From MGR-bin208 sp043779285 (GTDB lineage Bacteria; Bacteroidota; Bacteroidia; Chitinophagales; Chitinophagaceae), in assembly GCA_043779285.1 (NCBI GenBank), contig JAYWEL010000180.1:1-20517 (forward strand): 20,517 bases of DNA. The letters run 5' to 3'. Numbering within the stretch: the stretch's first letter is position 1; each line of letters opens with the position of its first letter. Of the stretch, positions 1 to 6,776 are shown in pieces. Below the pieces are notes generated by a model. It saw only the letters and a list, made by a program, of their open reading frames with translations. It searched no databases and had not been told where the DNA came from. The translations under genes were made by a program, and so were the position numbers.

Positions 1-150
1 CGGCAATTCCCCTTCTGCTATTTCACAATCGTCAATTTTTACAGTTGCCGAATATTCCCCATAATAAACATGGATGTGCGGAGGGTTATGCTCTTTTGGA
101 GCATAATACATCCTGATTATTAAACCAAAAAACATGGATAGTGTTGGCAT
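1..150 (-). CDS. DUF4160 domain protein, C-terminus cut by window edge
   Basis: The first 50 codons of a minus-strand gene are present, starting at the ATG at 150-148. They read MPTLSMFFGLIIRMYY, followed by a HNPPHIHVYYGEY block and an acidic EGELP stretch. From memory this is the pattern of the small DUF4160 family, about 80-90 residues, which is often encoded beside a DUF2442 gene, sometimes in toxin-antitoxin-like pairs. No biochemical role is established for it. The gene lies 45 bases after the trpF stop on the same strand, but it has its own good promoter in that gap, so it need not belong to the trp operon. Whether a DUF2442 partner follows lies outside the window. Confidence 0.8.
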   Translation of the reverse strand, partial: MPTLSMFFGLIIRMYYAPKEHNPPHIHVYYGEYSATVKIDDCEIAEGELP

Positions 151-166
151 GTACTGATATTATTAT

Positions 167-195
167 CAAATTTACTTTATTTTTCCGATGCCCAA
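167..195 (-). promoter_or_regulatory. Bacteroidota-type promoter for the DUF4160 gene
   Basis: Reading the minus strand, TTG at 195-193 is followed after 18 bases by TAAATTTG at 174-167. This is a full match to the Bacteroidota -7 box TAnnTTTG. The expected transcription start is about 10 bases before the ATG at 150. The -33 element abuts the trpF stop codon. Confidence 0.5.
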
Positions 196-855
196 TTATT
201 TCAGCTCCATTTTGAATTTCAACACTTTAGCCAGATCTTTTACACCAGGTTCTGTTTCAAATCGGCTGTTAATATCTACTCCATAAAAGTCGGGGTGTTT
301 AAATGCTTTTATCTGCTCAACATCCGCTTCGCTAATGCCCCCACTAAGGAAAAAGGGTTTTTCAATTTTACTGTTACGAAGAATTTCCCAATCGAATTTC
401 ATTCCGGTTCCACCATATGTTTCAACTAAATTCTTATCGCCATTTGTTAAAGCAGAAACGGCAGTATCAAATAAATAATAATCGCATACTTCGTCATAAT
501 CTTCAATCAGTTCTTTTAAAGTTTGCGGATTATCCCCACCAATTCGTAACACTTTTATCACTTCCACATCGTTTGATAATCGTTCACATATTTCCGGTGT
601 TTCATCTCCATGCAACTGCACTACTTCCAACCGATATTCGTCAATGATCTTCATTATTTCTTCGTAACTATGATTAACAAAGACACCGGCAATTTTAATA
701 TCCAAATCTGCAGAGCTCAGCTCATAGCCAGAAATATTGCGACCAACAAATCTTGGTGAATTTTTATAAAAATTCAATCCGGCAAAATCAAAATTCAATT
801 TATCCAACTGTTGTAATTGTTTCATCTGCGTAATACCACAAACTTTAATGTTCAT
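196..855 (-). CDS. trpF: Phosphoribosylanthranilate isomerase
   Basis: TrpF isomerises N-(5'-phosphoribosyl)anthranilate to the deoxyribulose phosphate form (CdRP), the third step from chorismate to tryptophan, in the cytosol. The 219-residue TIM barrel has the usual length. It opens with the KVCGIT motif carrying the catalytic cysteine (Cys6). GLNFYKNSPRFV follows at about 26-37, LHGDE at 81-85, the catalytic aspartate lies in YLFDTA (Asp130), and the phosphate-binding SGGIS comes later. The ATG at 855-853 lies inside the end of trpC, an 11-base overlap that suggests translational coupling. It is the last trp gene present. No trpB or trpA follows, and the next gene is DUF4160. Confidence 0.97.
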   Translation of the reverse strand: MNIKVCGITQMKQLQQLDKLNFDFAGLNFYKNSPRFVGRNISGYELSSADLDIKIAGVFVNHSYEEIMKIIDEYRLEVVQLHGDETPEICERLSNDVEVIKVLRIGGDNPQTLKELIEDYDEVCDYYLFDTAVSALTNGDKNLVETYGGTGMKFDWEILRNSKIEKPFFLSGGISEADVEQIKAFKHPDFYGVDINSRFETEPGVKDLAKVLKFKMELK

Positions 856-1642
856 TTATTTTTTGTTTTAATGTTTTTACAAAATTTTCAAATGCTAAAC
901 CTGGATCAGACTCTTTCATAAAAGATTCCCCGATCAGGAAGCCGTCGTATCCATTCTTTTTAAATACTAACAAATCTTCAGCTGTTTTGATTCCACTTTC
1001 TGCAATTTTAACTTTCTCCAATGGGATTTTTGATGCAAGTATCAATGCATTTTCAATATCCACTTCGAATGTTTTCAAATTACGGTTATTGATACCAACC
1101 AATTCCGTTTCATCACATATATGATCCAATTCCGATTCATTATGTAACTCAAGCAACACTTCTAAATTCAATGCTCGGGCAAAGCTTGCTAATCTTTTTA
1201 CTTCCACGATACTTAAACAAGCGGCAATCAACAATATCGCATCAGCCCCAATACTCCTGGCTTCTGAAATCTGATATACATGAATAATGAATTCCTTTCT
1301 CAAAATGGGAATATGATTTTCTCTGGCATTCATTAAATCTTCATTGCTGCCTCCGAAAAAATTCCCATCAGTCAAAACAGAAATCCCGGATGCCCCATGT
1401 TTCACATAATCTGCACTCACTTTAACTATGTCAGCATCCCCGTTTATCAGCCCTTTAGAAGGTGACTTCTTTTTGAATTCGGCAATGATACCGGTTTTGG
1501 ACGGATCCAAAATAAATTCCTTGAAAGATAAAACAGGTCTTTTGAAATACACTGATTTTTCCAATTCAGCCATGCTTACTAACTCCGATTTCTTTCGAAC
1601 CTCCTCTCTTTTATACAATATGATTTCATCCAGAATATTCAT
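845..1642 (-). CDS. trpC: Indole-3-glycerol phosphate synthase
   Basis: TrpC closes the indole ring, converting CdRP to indole-3-glycerol phosphate with loss of CO2 and water, in the cytosol. The 265-residue protein has normal monofunctional length and is not fused to TrpF. The catalytic AEFKKKSPSKG segment lies at residues 54-64. ADAILLIAACLS, VGINNRNLKTFEVD and the phosphate-binding IAESGI follow in the order expected for the barrel. It starts 12 bases after the trpD stop and overlaps trpF by 11 bases, so it sits in the middle of the operon. Nothing is truncated. Confidence 0.97.
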   Translation of the reverse strand: MNILDEIILYKREEVRKKSELVSMAELEKSVYFKRPVLSFKEFILDPSKTGIIAEFKKKSPSKGLINGDADIVKVSADYVKHGASGISVLTDGNFFGGSNEDLMNARENHIPILRKEFIIHVYQISEARSIGADAILLIAACLSIVEVKRLASFARALNLEVLLELHNESELDHICDETELVGINNRNLKTFEVDIENALILASKIPLEKVKIAESGIKTAEDLLVFKKNGYDGFLIGESFMKESDPGLAFENFVKTLKQKINEH

Positions 1643-1654
1643 TCCCTGATTTTT

Positions 1655-2650
1655 TTAATTATTCATCGATTGCAATTTCTGTAAACAAGCATATGCTTTT
1701 TTACTTTCAAAACTTTCTACTGCTGCCTGATACGCATCTTCATACCTGGTATAATTACCTGTACAATTCAGTGCCATGGCCGCATTGGCTATCACCACCG
1801 CATTTTGTGCCCAAGTCCCCTCTCCTTTTATTATGGTCAGGAATATTTTTGCAGATTCTTCAATGCTGCTTCCGCCCTGTATATCAAGCGGACTTACAAT
1901 CCGCTTTCCCAAATATTCGGGCGTCATTATTCTTTCTCCATGATTGGTAATCACTTTTACATCAGCTGTCAGAGAAATCTCATCATATCCATCCAGACTA
2001 TGAATGATGGTGAAAGCCTTATCTGTTTGCTGTAACATATAATTATAAATCCTAGCCATTTCCAGATTAAACACACCAATGAGTTGATAACTCGGTGCTG
2101 CCGGATTAACCATTGGGCCCAACATATTAAAAAAAGTCCGCACCCCCAGATTCTTTCTGATAACACTTACTGCTTTCAATGCTGGATGAAATAAAGGAGC
2201 ATGTAAAAAACAAATTCCAGCTTCTTCAATTTCATTTTTCAATTTGGCATTATCTGTTTTAAAAGTATACCCTAATTGTGCCATCACATTTGATGCTCCA
2301 CTAATAGATGAAGCTCCATAGTTTCCATGTTTGGCTACTTTTTGTCCGGCGCCAGCAACGATGAAACACGACAAGGTAGAAATATTGAAACTATTTTTTC
2401 CATCGCCTCCGGTACCTACAATATCCAATGCATTGTAACCATTCAGATCAACCGGAACACATAGTTCAAGCAACGCATCCCGGAAACCCTGTAATTCTTC
2501 GATACTGATACTTCGCATCAGATAAACCGTCATGAATGCAGTTATTTCATGTTCATTGTACATCGACTTACCCAGATTCACCAGCACTTCCTTTGCCTGT
2601 TCCCTGTTAAGTGTTTTATGTTCGAAAAGTAGTTGTAATATTTTTTTCAT
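1655..2650 (-). CDS. trpD: Anthranilate phosphoribosyltransferase
   Basis: TrpD transfers the phosphoribosyl group of PRPP to anthranilate, the second committed step to tryptophan. The 331-residue protein is full length for the class IV phosphoribosyltransferase fold. The PRPP-binding GTGGDG is at residues 79-84, and the KHGNYGASS motif begins at residue 107. LNPEREQA-type helices at the N-terminus are represented by LNREQAKEVL. It is a separate gene, not fused to TrpG as in enterobacteria. A 52-base gap separates it from trpG upstream, and I see no terminator there. Confidence 0.97.
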   Translation of the reverse strand: MKKILQLLFEHKTLNREQAKEVLVNLGKSMYNEHEITAFMTVYLMRSISIEELQGFRDALLELCVPVDLNGYNALDIVGTGGDGKNSFNISTLSCFIVAGAGQKVAKHGNYGASSISGASNVMAQLGYTFKTDNAKLKNEIEEAGICFLHAPLFHPALKAVSVIRKNLGVRTFFNMLGPMVNPAAPSYQLIGVFNLEMARIYNYMLQQTDKAFTIIHSLDGYDEISLTADVKVITNHGERIMTPEYLGKRIVSPLDIQGGSSIEESAKIFLTIIKGEGTWAQNAVVIANAAMALNCTGNYTRYEDAYQAAVESFESKKAYACLQKLQSMNN

Positions 2651-2702
2651 GTGCTCCCCTAAAAAGGAATTTTAATTAATAAAATTTAATCCATTAAACA
2701 AT

Positions 2703-3284
2703 TCAGGTTTTGGGAATCAACCAGTTTCGCATAATTTTTTCGCCATCGGGTGTAAGGATGCTTTCCGGATGAAATTGAACAGCCTGTATATCCATTGTTT
2801 TATGTTGCATAGCCATGATCAAGCCATTTTCATCGGTAGCTGTTATTTCCAGTTCTCCCGGAAAATTTTCTGCTGATACTACCCATGAATGATATCTTCC
2901 AACCATCATACCATCTTGCAATTCGACAAACAGAGCTGATTTAGTTTCATTCTCCATGATTTTTATTGGCATGGCTACACCATGATAAACTGTAGTTAGA
3001 TTAACAAGTGATCCACCAAAAGCCTGACCAATTGCCTGATGTCCCAGACATACACCCAGAATAGATTTAGTAGCAGCATATTTTTTGATCAAAGGCAAAA
3101 GCAAACCTGCTTCTTCTGGAATGCCTGGTCCCGGAGATAAAATAATTTTATCATATTCATCTATTTTATCCAGATCAATCTGATCGTTCCGATAAACATC
3201 CACTTTATTTCCGGTAATCTTTTCTACAAGATGAACCAAGTTATAAGTGAACGAATCATAATTATCAAAAATCAAAATCTTCAT
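2703..3284 (-). CDS. trpG: Anthranilate synthase component II (glutamine amidotransferase)
   Basis: TrpG hydrolyses glutamine and passes ammonia to TrpE for anthranilate synthesis. The 193-residue protein is a class I amidotransferase of normal length. It shows NYDSFTYNL at 8-16, the oxyanion-strand motif SPGPGIP at 50-56, the nucleophile Cys79 in GVCLGHQ, and the rest of the triad as His172 and Glu174 in FHPES. It starts 10 bases after trpE, which fits a stoichiometric TrpE-TrpG complex. The same protein could also serve aminodeoxychorismate synthase (PabA) in folate synthesis, as in some bacteria; the sequence cannot settle this. Confidence 0.96.
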   Translation of the reverse strand: MKILIFDNYDSFTYNLVHLVEKITGNKVDVYRNDQIDLDKIDEYDKIILSPGPGIPEEAGLLLPLIKKYAATKSILGVCLGHQAIGQAFGGSLVNLTTVYHGVAMPIKIMENETKSALFVELQDGMMVGRYHSWVVSAENFPGELEITATDENGLIMAMQHKTMDIQAVQFHPESILTPDGEKIMRNWLIPKT

Positions 3285-3294
3285 AACATTTATT

Positions 3295-4707
3295 TTATAC
3301 TGTTTGTGCCAACTCCACTGCCTTCTTCAAAGCCTCCAATTTATTATTCACTTCCATCAATTCACTTTCCGGATTGGATGCTGCCACAATACCAGCACCT
3401 GCCTGATAAGTCAGTGTATTATCCTTGCTCATAAAAGTCCTTATCATGATGGCTTGATTACATGTTCCGTTAAAGCCAATAAAGCCGATACAGCCACCAT
3501 AATAGCCCCTTCTTTCCGGCTCATACGCATCAATCAGTTCCATGGCTTTATACTTTGGAGCCCCGCTTAATGTACCAGCAGGAAAAGTTGCTGCTAACAG
3601 TGCAAATGGATTTTGTAATTCGGTAACCCTTCCTTTTACTTCACTAACCAGATGTATGACATGTGAATAATATTGAACCTGTTTGTATTCACTTACTTCA
3701 ACTTCAGTACAAATCCGGCTCAGGTCATTTCTTGCCAGATCGACCAGCATGGTGTGTTCGGCATTTTCTTTTTCATCGCATAATAGATCCTTTGCTCTTT
3801 GCTGATCAATACTATCATCTCCGCTTCGCTTAAATGTACCAGCGATAGGATGAACAAAAGCCAGATTGTTTTTAATGATTACCTGAGCTTCGGGAGATGA
3901 GCCCATTAGTTTATAATCGCCATAATCAAAATAAAAAAGATAGGGAGATGGATTCACACTTCGCAAAGCCCGGTACACATTAAATTCATCGCCAATAAAT
4001 TTTTGTTGAAATTTTCTGCTTAGCACAATCTGAAATACATCACCTCGCAAACAATGCTGAATTCCTTTCTCAACCATTTGCTGATAATCTTCATCGGTCA
4101 TGTTTGAACTTTCTTCATTTTTTATTGCAAAAGGAAAGCTGGGAACATCTTTACTTTTGATCAAGGACTCCAATGCCGCTGACTCTGATTCTATGCCCTG
4201 TATATGATTTTCACAAATAAATAATTCATCTTTAAAATGATTGATAGCAATAACATATTGATAAAGCCGATACCGCAAATCGGCAATTTTATCTTCTTTT
4301 ATCTTTGAATTGAATTGAATGGTCTCAAAATATTGAACGGCATCATAAGTTGTATAACCATACAACCCTTGTGCAAACTTTTCTTCTTTCAATCCATTAT
4401 CATTAACCGAAAACTTTTGCATGAAATCCCAAACTAGGCCCGGAATATTTTGGAAATTTTTTCCATTGATTTTTTCCGGTGTTTGACCAGGCAACTTGAA
4501 TTCAAGTACCGAAGAGTTGATGACTTCGATACCTGCGATAGCATGGATACAAATAAAAGAATAACTGTTTTCAGCAGCATGGTGATCGGTACTTTCCAAA
4601 AGAACAGTATCTCTGAACCGATCTCTCAATCGCATGTAAATTCCAACCGGTGTGTGAATATCAGCCAGCATTTTTTTTACGGTCGTCTTTATTTCTATTT
4701 TCTTCAT
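3295..4707 (-). CDS. trpE: Anthranilate synthase component I
   Basis: TrpE makes anthranilate from chorismate with ammonia from TrpG, the first and committed step of the pathway. The 470-residue protein has normal length. The N-terminal domain contains LLES at residues 36-39, the motif known in enterobacterial TrpE to bind the feedback inhibitor tryptophan, so allosteric inhibition is probably retained. The C-terminal chorismate-binding domain carries IVLSRKFQ, PIAGT, DLARNDLSR and the PAGTLSGAPKYKAMELI signature. It heads the structural operon and lies about 24 bases downstream of an attenuator terminator, so control operates both on transcription (leader) and on the enzyme. Confidence 0.97.
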   Translation of the reverse strand: MKKIEIKTTVKKMLADIHTPVGIYMRLRDRFRDTVLLESTDHHAAENSYSFICIHAIAGIEVINSSVLEFKLPGQTPEKINGKNFQNIPGLVWDFMQKFSVNDNGLKEEKFAQGLYGYTTYDAVQYFETIQFNSKIKEDKIADLRYRLYQYVIAINHFKDELFICENHIQGIESESAALESLIKSKDVPSFPFAIKNEESSNMTDEDYQQMVEKGIQHCLRGDVFQIVLSRKFQQKFIGDEFNVYRALRSVNPSPYLFYFDYGDYKLMGSSPEAQVIIKNNLAFVHPIAGTFKRSGDDSIDQQRAKDLLCDEKENAEHTMLVDLARNDLSRICTEVEVSEYKQVQYYSHVIHLVSEVKGRVTELQNPFALLAATFPAGTLSGAPKYKAMELIDAYEPERRGYYGGCIGFIGFNGTCNQAIMIRTFMSKDNTLTYQAGAGIVAASNPESELMEVNNKLEALKKAVELAQTV

Positions 4708-4730
4708 ATTATTTTCATCTTAATTTAAAA

Positions 4731-4755
4731 CAAAAAACCCCGATAAATCGGGGTT
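4731..4755 (-). terminator. Attenuator terminator in the trp leader
   Basis: On the minus strand AACCCCGAT (4755-4747) and ATCGGGGTT (4744-4736) form a perfect 9-bp stem, or 8 bp with a four-base loop. The stem is followed directly by a T run to 4732. It lies between the leader peptide and trpE, where an intrinsic terminator would stop transcription before the structural genes. Its 5' arm is shared with the alternative antiterminator pairing. Confidence 0.9.
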
Positions 4756-4799
4756 CATGATATGATTACTTTACAGCAATAGCTTTACATCATCCCCGA
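4748..4799 (-). promoter_or_regulatory. trp antiterminator pairing
   Basis: On the minus-strand transcript UCGGGG (4799-4794) pairs with CCCCGA (4753-4748), and AUGAUGU (4793-4787) pairs with AUAUCAU (4763-4757). A three-base bulge (4756-4754) separates the two helices, giving 13 pairs including one G-U. The right arm takes most of the 5' arm of the terminator, so the two folds exclude each other. The left arm is made of the last codons of the leader ORF plus the first base of its stop codon. A ribosome that finishes the leader would therefore mask it and allow termination. Confidence 0.7.
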
Positions 4800-4844
4800 A
4801 GAGTATGAATTCCACCACCACTGATTATTGATTATTTGTTTCAT
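4785..4844 (-). CDS. trpL: trp operon leader peptide
   Basis: A 19-codon ORF reads MKQIINNQWWWNSYSSGMM and then TAA, with three consecutive TGG codons at 4820-4812. It lies between the cytochrome gene and the trpE attenuator. A peptide so short with tandem Trp codons just before a terminator is the hallmark of ribosome-mediated attenuation. Stalling at the Trp codons leaves the UCGGGG segment, 12 bases downstream, free to form the antiterminator; translation to the stop covers it. No Shine-Dalgarno sequence is visible, as is usual in this phylum. An ATG five bases upstream gives only ATG CAA TGA and is not the start. The peptide itself probably has no further function. Confidence 0.88.
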   Translation of the reverse strand: MKQIINNQWWWNSYSSGMM

Positions 4845-4851
4845 TGCATTA

Positions 4852-4859
4852 CAAATATG
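4852..4859 (-). promoter_or_regulatory. Possible -7 box for the trp leader transcript
   Basis: The minus strand reads CATATTTG, seven of eight positions of TAnnTTTG, just upstream of the leader ATG. A transcript from here would have almost no 5' leader before the peptide. No matching -33 TTG is visible at the usual distance. Read-through from the cytochrome gene upstream is an alternative, since I see no terminator between them. Confidence 0.3.
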
Positions 4860-4894
4860 CAAATCTTTTTCTAATAAGAGGTGCTTTTTTGAAT

Positions 4895-5329
4895 CTATTT
4901 TTTATTCTTGGCCAATAATTTAGCTCGCACTGCTCTCACTGCTCTTACTTCAGTCACATTTACTATACTGGATTTATTGCCGAAACTGTTACGCACATAG
5001 GAAAGCACATCCGCTATTTCCTGATCTTTTAAAAAATCATGTGGGGCCATTACATTATAAAAATCTTCGCCATTTATTTCTAACGGCTCATCCATTCCTT
5101 TTAAAATAATAGTAATAAGCCTTTGTTTATCTCCGGTAACCCAAGATGTTTTTCGTAACGGCGGATTCATCCTGGGTACTCCACTTCCATCTGCCTGATG
5201 ACAGCTCAGGCAATTTTTTTCATAAACAATTTTACCCCTGTCCATAATTACTTTCTGAGAAGGTTGCTGAAAACTCATGAACATAACACAGGCAAAAACA
5301 ATACTGAATGAAACACCGACTATTTTCAT
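4895..5329 (-). CDS. Monohaem c-type cytochrome, exported
   Basis: This 144-residue protein has an N-terminal hydrophobic export signal (about residues 4-20) and a single haem-binding CLSCH at 40-44, with Cys40, Cys43 and proximal ligand His44. A likely distal methionine is Met94 in NVMAPHDF. The size and layout are those of a soluble or membrane-tethered class I cytochrome c. It starts 6 bases after the stop of the dehydrogenase-like gene, so the two are almost surely co-transcribed. It is probably the electron acceptor of that enzyme in the periplasm (inference). The C-terminus is basic, ending LLAKNKK. Confidence 0.9.
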   Translation of the reverse strand: MKIVGVSFSIVFACVMFMSFQQPSQKVIMDRGKIVYEKNCLSCHQADGSGVPRMNPPLRKTSWVTGDKQRLITIILKGMDEPLEINGEDFYNVMAPHDFLKDQEIADVLSYVRNSFGNKSSIVNVTEVRAVRAVRAKLLAKNKK

Positions 5330-5335
5330 GGAAAT

Positions 5336-6622
5336 CTATTTGCTTTGATAATTAATCTTCCAGATTTTACCAACTTTGGAATCTGAAATATAAATAGATC
5401 CATCTGCATCCTGCGACAAACCACATGGCCGATGCTTGGCATCTCCGGGACTGACAATGGATTCTGCCCCCATAAATCCATCGGCAAAAATCTCATACTT
5501 ACCATTTGGCAATCCATCGGCTCCAAAAGGAACAAACACCACATTGTATCCGGCTTGTTTTAACGGAGCCCTGTTCCATGACCCGTGAAAAGCTATAAAC
5601 GCCCCATTCTTATATTTTGCCGGAAACTGATTGCCTGTATAAAACATCAGGTCATTAGGAGCCCAATGTCCAGGAAATGCCATGATGGGCTGACCTTTAT
5701 CTGCACAACGTCCTTGATTTTTTCCATCGCCACCATACTCGGGAGAAAGTAATTTTTTGTTTTGAAAAGGATCAAAGAAACAATATGGCCATCCAAAATC
5801 ACTGCTCTTTTTTGCCCTGAAAAACTCTTCTGCTGGAATTTCTGCATTTTGAGCTTCGGTATACATCTCCGGAAAAAACTGAGACAACTGATCCCGTCCG
5901 TGTTGCATTAAATAAAGATCATTAGAAACATTATTCCAATCCATTCCCACCACGTGACGAATACCGGTTACATAATGAAAACCATCTGCATAAGTTTGAT
6001 TGAGTTTATCCACTTTAAATTGCCATATACCTCCGGCAGTTTCCAAAATTGGACAAGGATCCATTCCTGGAGATCCTTTCTGGCGGTCTTTTTCTTGACA
6101 AGCATTGGATGGTGCTCCTACTTCTACATAAATATTCCCAATATCATCCAATGAAATTGCCTTTGAGGCATGTTGTCTTTTACTAAGTAATCCGGTTACA
6201 ATTTTTTCGGGACTATCCGGATTTTCTATTTCATTTTTTGCATTGAATTTATAGCGAAACACTTCATCATCACTGGAAGCATATAAATAACCATTCTTTA
6301 TTACGATGCCAGTACCGGTATATGTACAAAAACTATTCACTTCCTGATAAATTCCGTTTTTATCGGGTCGTAATTGAACAATTCCACTTCCATTCCGAAG
6401 TTTTTCCAGTTTTACAAAGACATCGCCATTGGTATTTATAGCTAGATGCCTGTTTTTCCCCAATTCTTCCACAACAATTTGTGCCTTAAAATTGACCGGC
6501 AAACTGATACTGTTATCATAACTGATTTTCTCCTGATTCTGTTTTACTGTGGCAGTATCATTGGCACAGGAATACAAACAAAAAACACCCGAAAAGGCAA
6601 ATAAAAGAAGTATTTGTTTCAT
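5336..6622 (-). CDS. PQQ-dependent sugar dehydrogenase-like lipoprotein (sorbosone dehydrogenase type)
   Basis: The 428-residue product begins with a lipoprotein signal whose lipobox LYSC gives Cys19 as the lipidated residue. The mature part looks like a six-bladed beta-propeller of the soluble glucose/sorbosone dehydrogenase family. Supporting blocks are TGIRHVVGMDW, MQHGRDQL, FPGHWAPNDLMFY, AFHGSWNRAP and HRPCGLSQDADGSIYISD near the C-terminus. Family members oxidise aldoses or related sugars with bound PQQ. The following cytochrome c gene supports an oxidoreductase acting outside the inner membrane. The true substrate cannot be told from sequence, and some relatives are not proven to bind PQQ. 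Confidence 0.85.
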   Translation of the reverse strand: MKQILLLFAFSGVFCLYSCANDTATVKQNQEKISYDNSISLPVNFKAQIVVEELGKNRHLAINTNGDVFVKLEKLRNGSGIVQLRPDKNGIYQEVNSFCTYTGTGIVIKNGYLYASSDDEVFRYKFNAKNEIENPDSPEKIVTGLLSKRQHASKAISLDDIGNIYVEVGAPSNACQEKDRQKGSPGMDPCPILETAGGIWQFKVDKLNQTYADGFHYVTGIRHVVGMDWNNVSNDLYLMQHGRDQLSQFFPEMYTEAQNAEIPAEEFFRAKKSSDFGWPYCFFDPFQNKKLLSPEYGGDGKNQGRCADKGQPIMAFPGHWAPNDLMFYTGNQFPAKYKNGAFIAFHGSWNRAPLKQAGYNVVFVPFGADGLPNGKYEIFADGFMGAESIVSPGDAKHRPCGLSQDADGSIYISDSKVGKIWKINYQSK

Positions 6623-6657
6623 GATTTATTAATTATATAATTTATGATAATCTGTCG

Positions 6658-6689
6658 TAAAGTTATTAACTGTTTATCAATTGAAACAA
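6658..6689 (-). promoter_or_regulatory. Promoter for the dehydrogenase-cytochrome pair
   Basis: On the minus strand TTG (6689-6687) and TAACTTTA (6665-6658) are 21 bases apart. The -7 box matches seven of eight positions of TAnnTTTG. The start would fall roughly 30 bases before the ATG at 6622. The 154-base gap to the divergent peptidase gene holds no other clear signal. Confidence 0.4.
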
Positions 6690-6776
6690 GAAGCTTTTCG
6701 TTTTGCATAAATAATTTATGAACGGCAATATTTCAAGCACATCTATGGATTAACTTGCCTTATCAAAACTACATAT

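Noticed and set aside
4845..4849. An earlier ATG for the trp leader peptide
   Set aside because: It reads ATG CAA TGA, a two-codon frame ending on the true leader start.
5326..5544. Minus-strand frame of 72 codons inside the dehydrogenase gene
   Set aside because: It lies entirely in another frame of a well supported gene and has no start context or recognisable domain.
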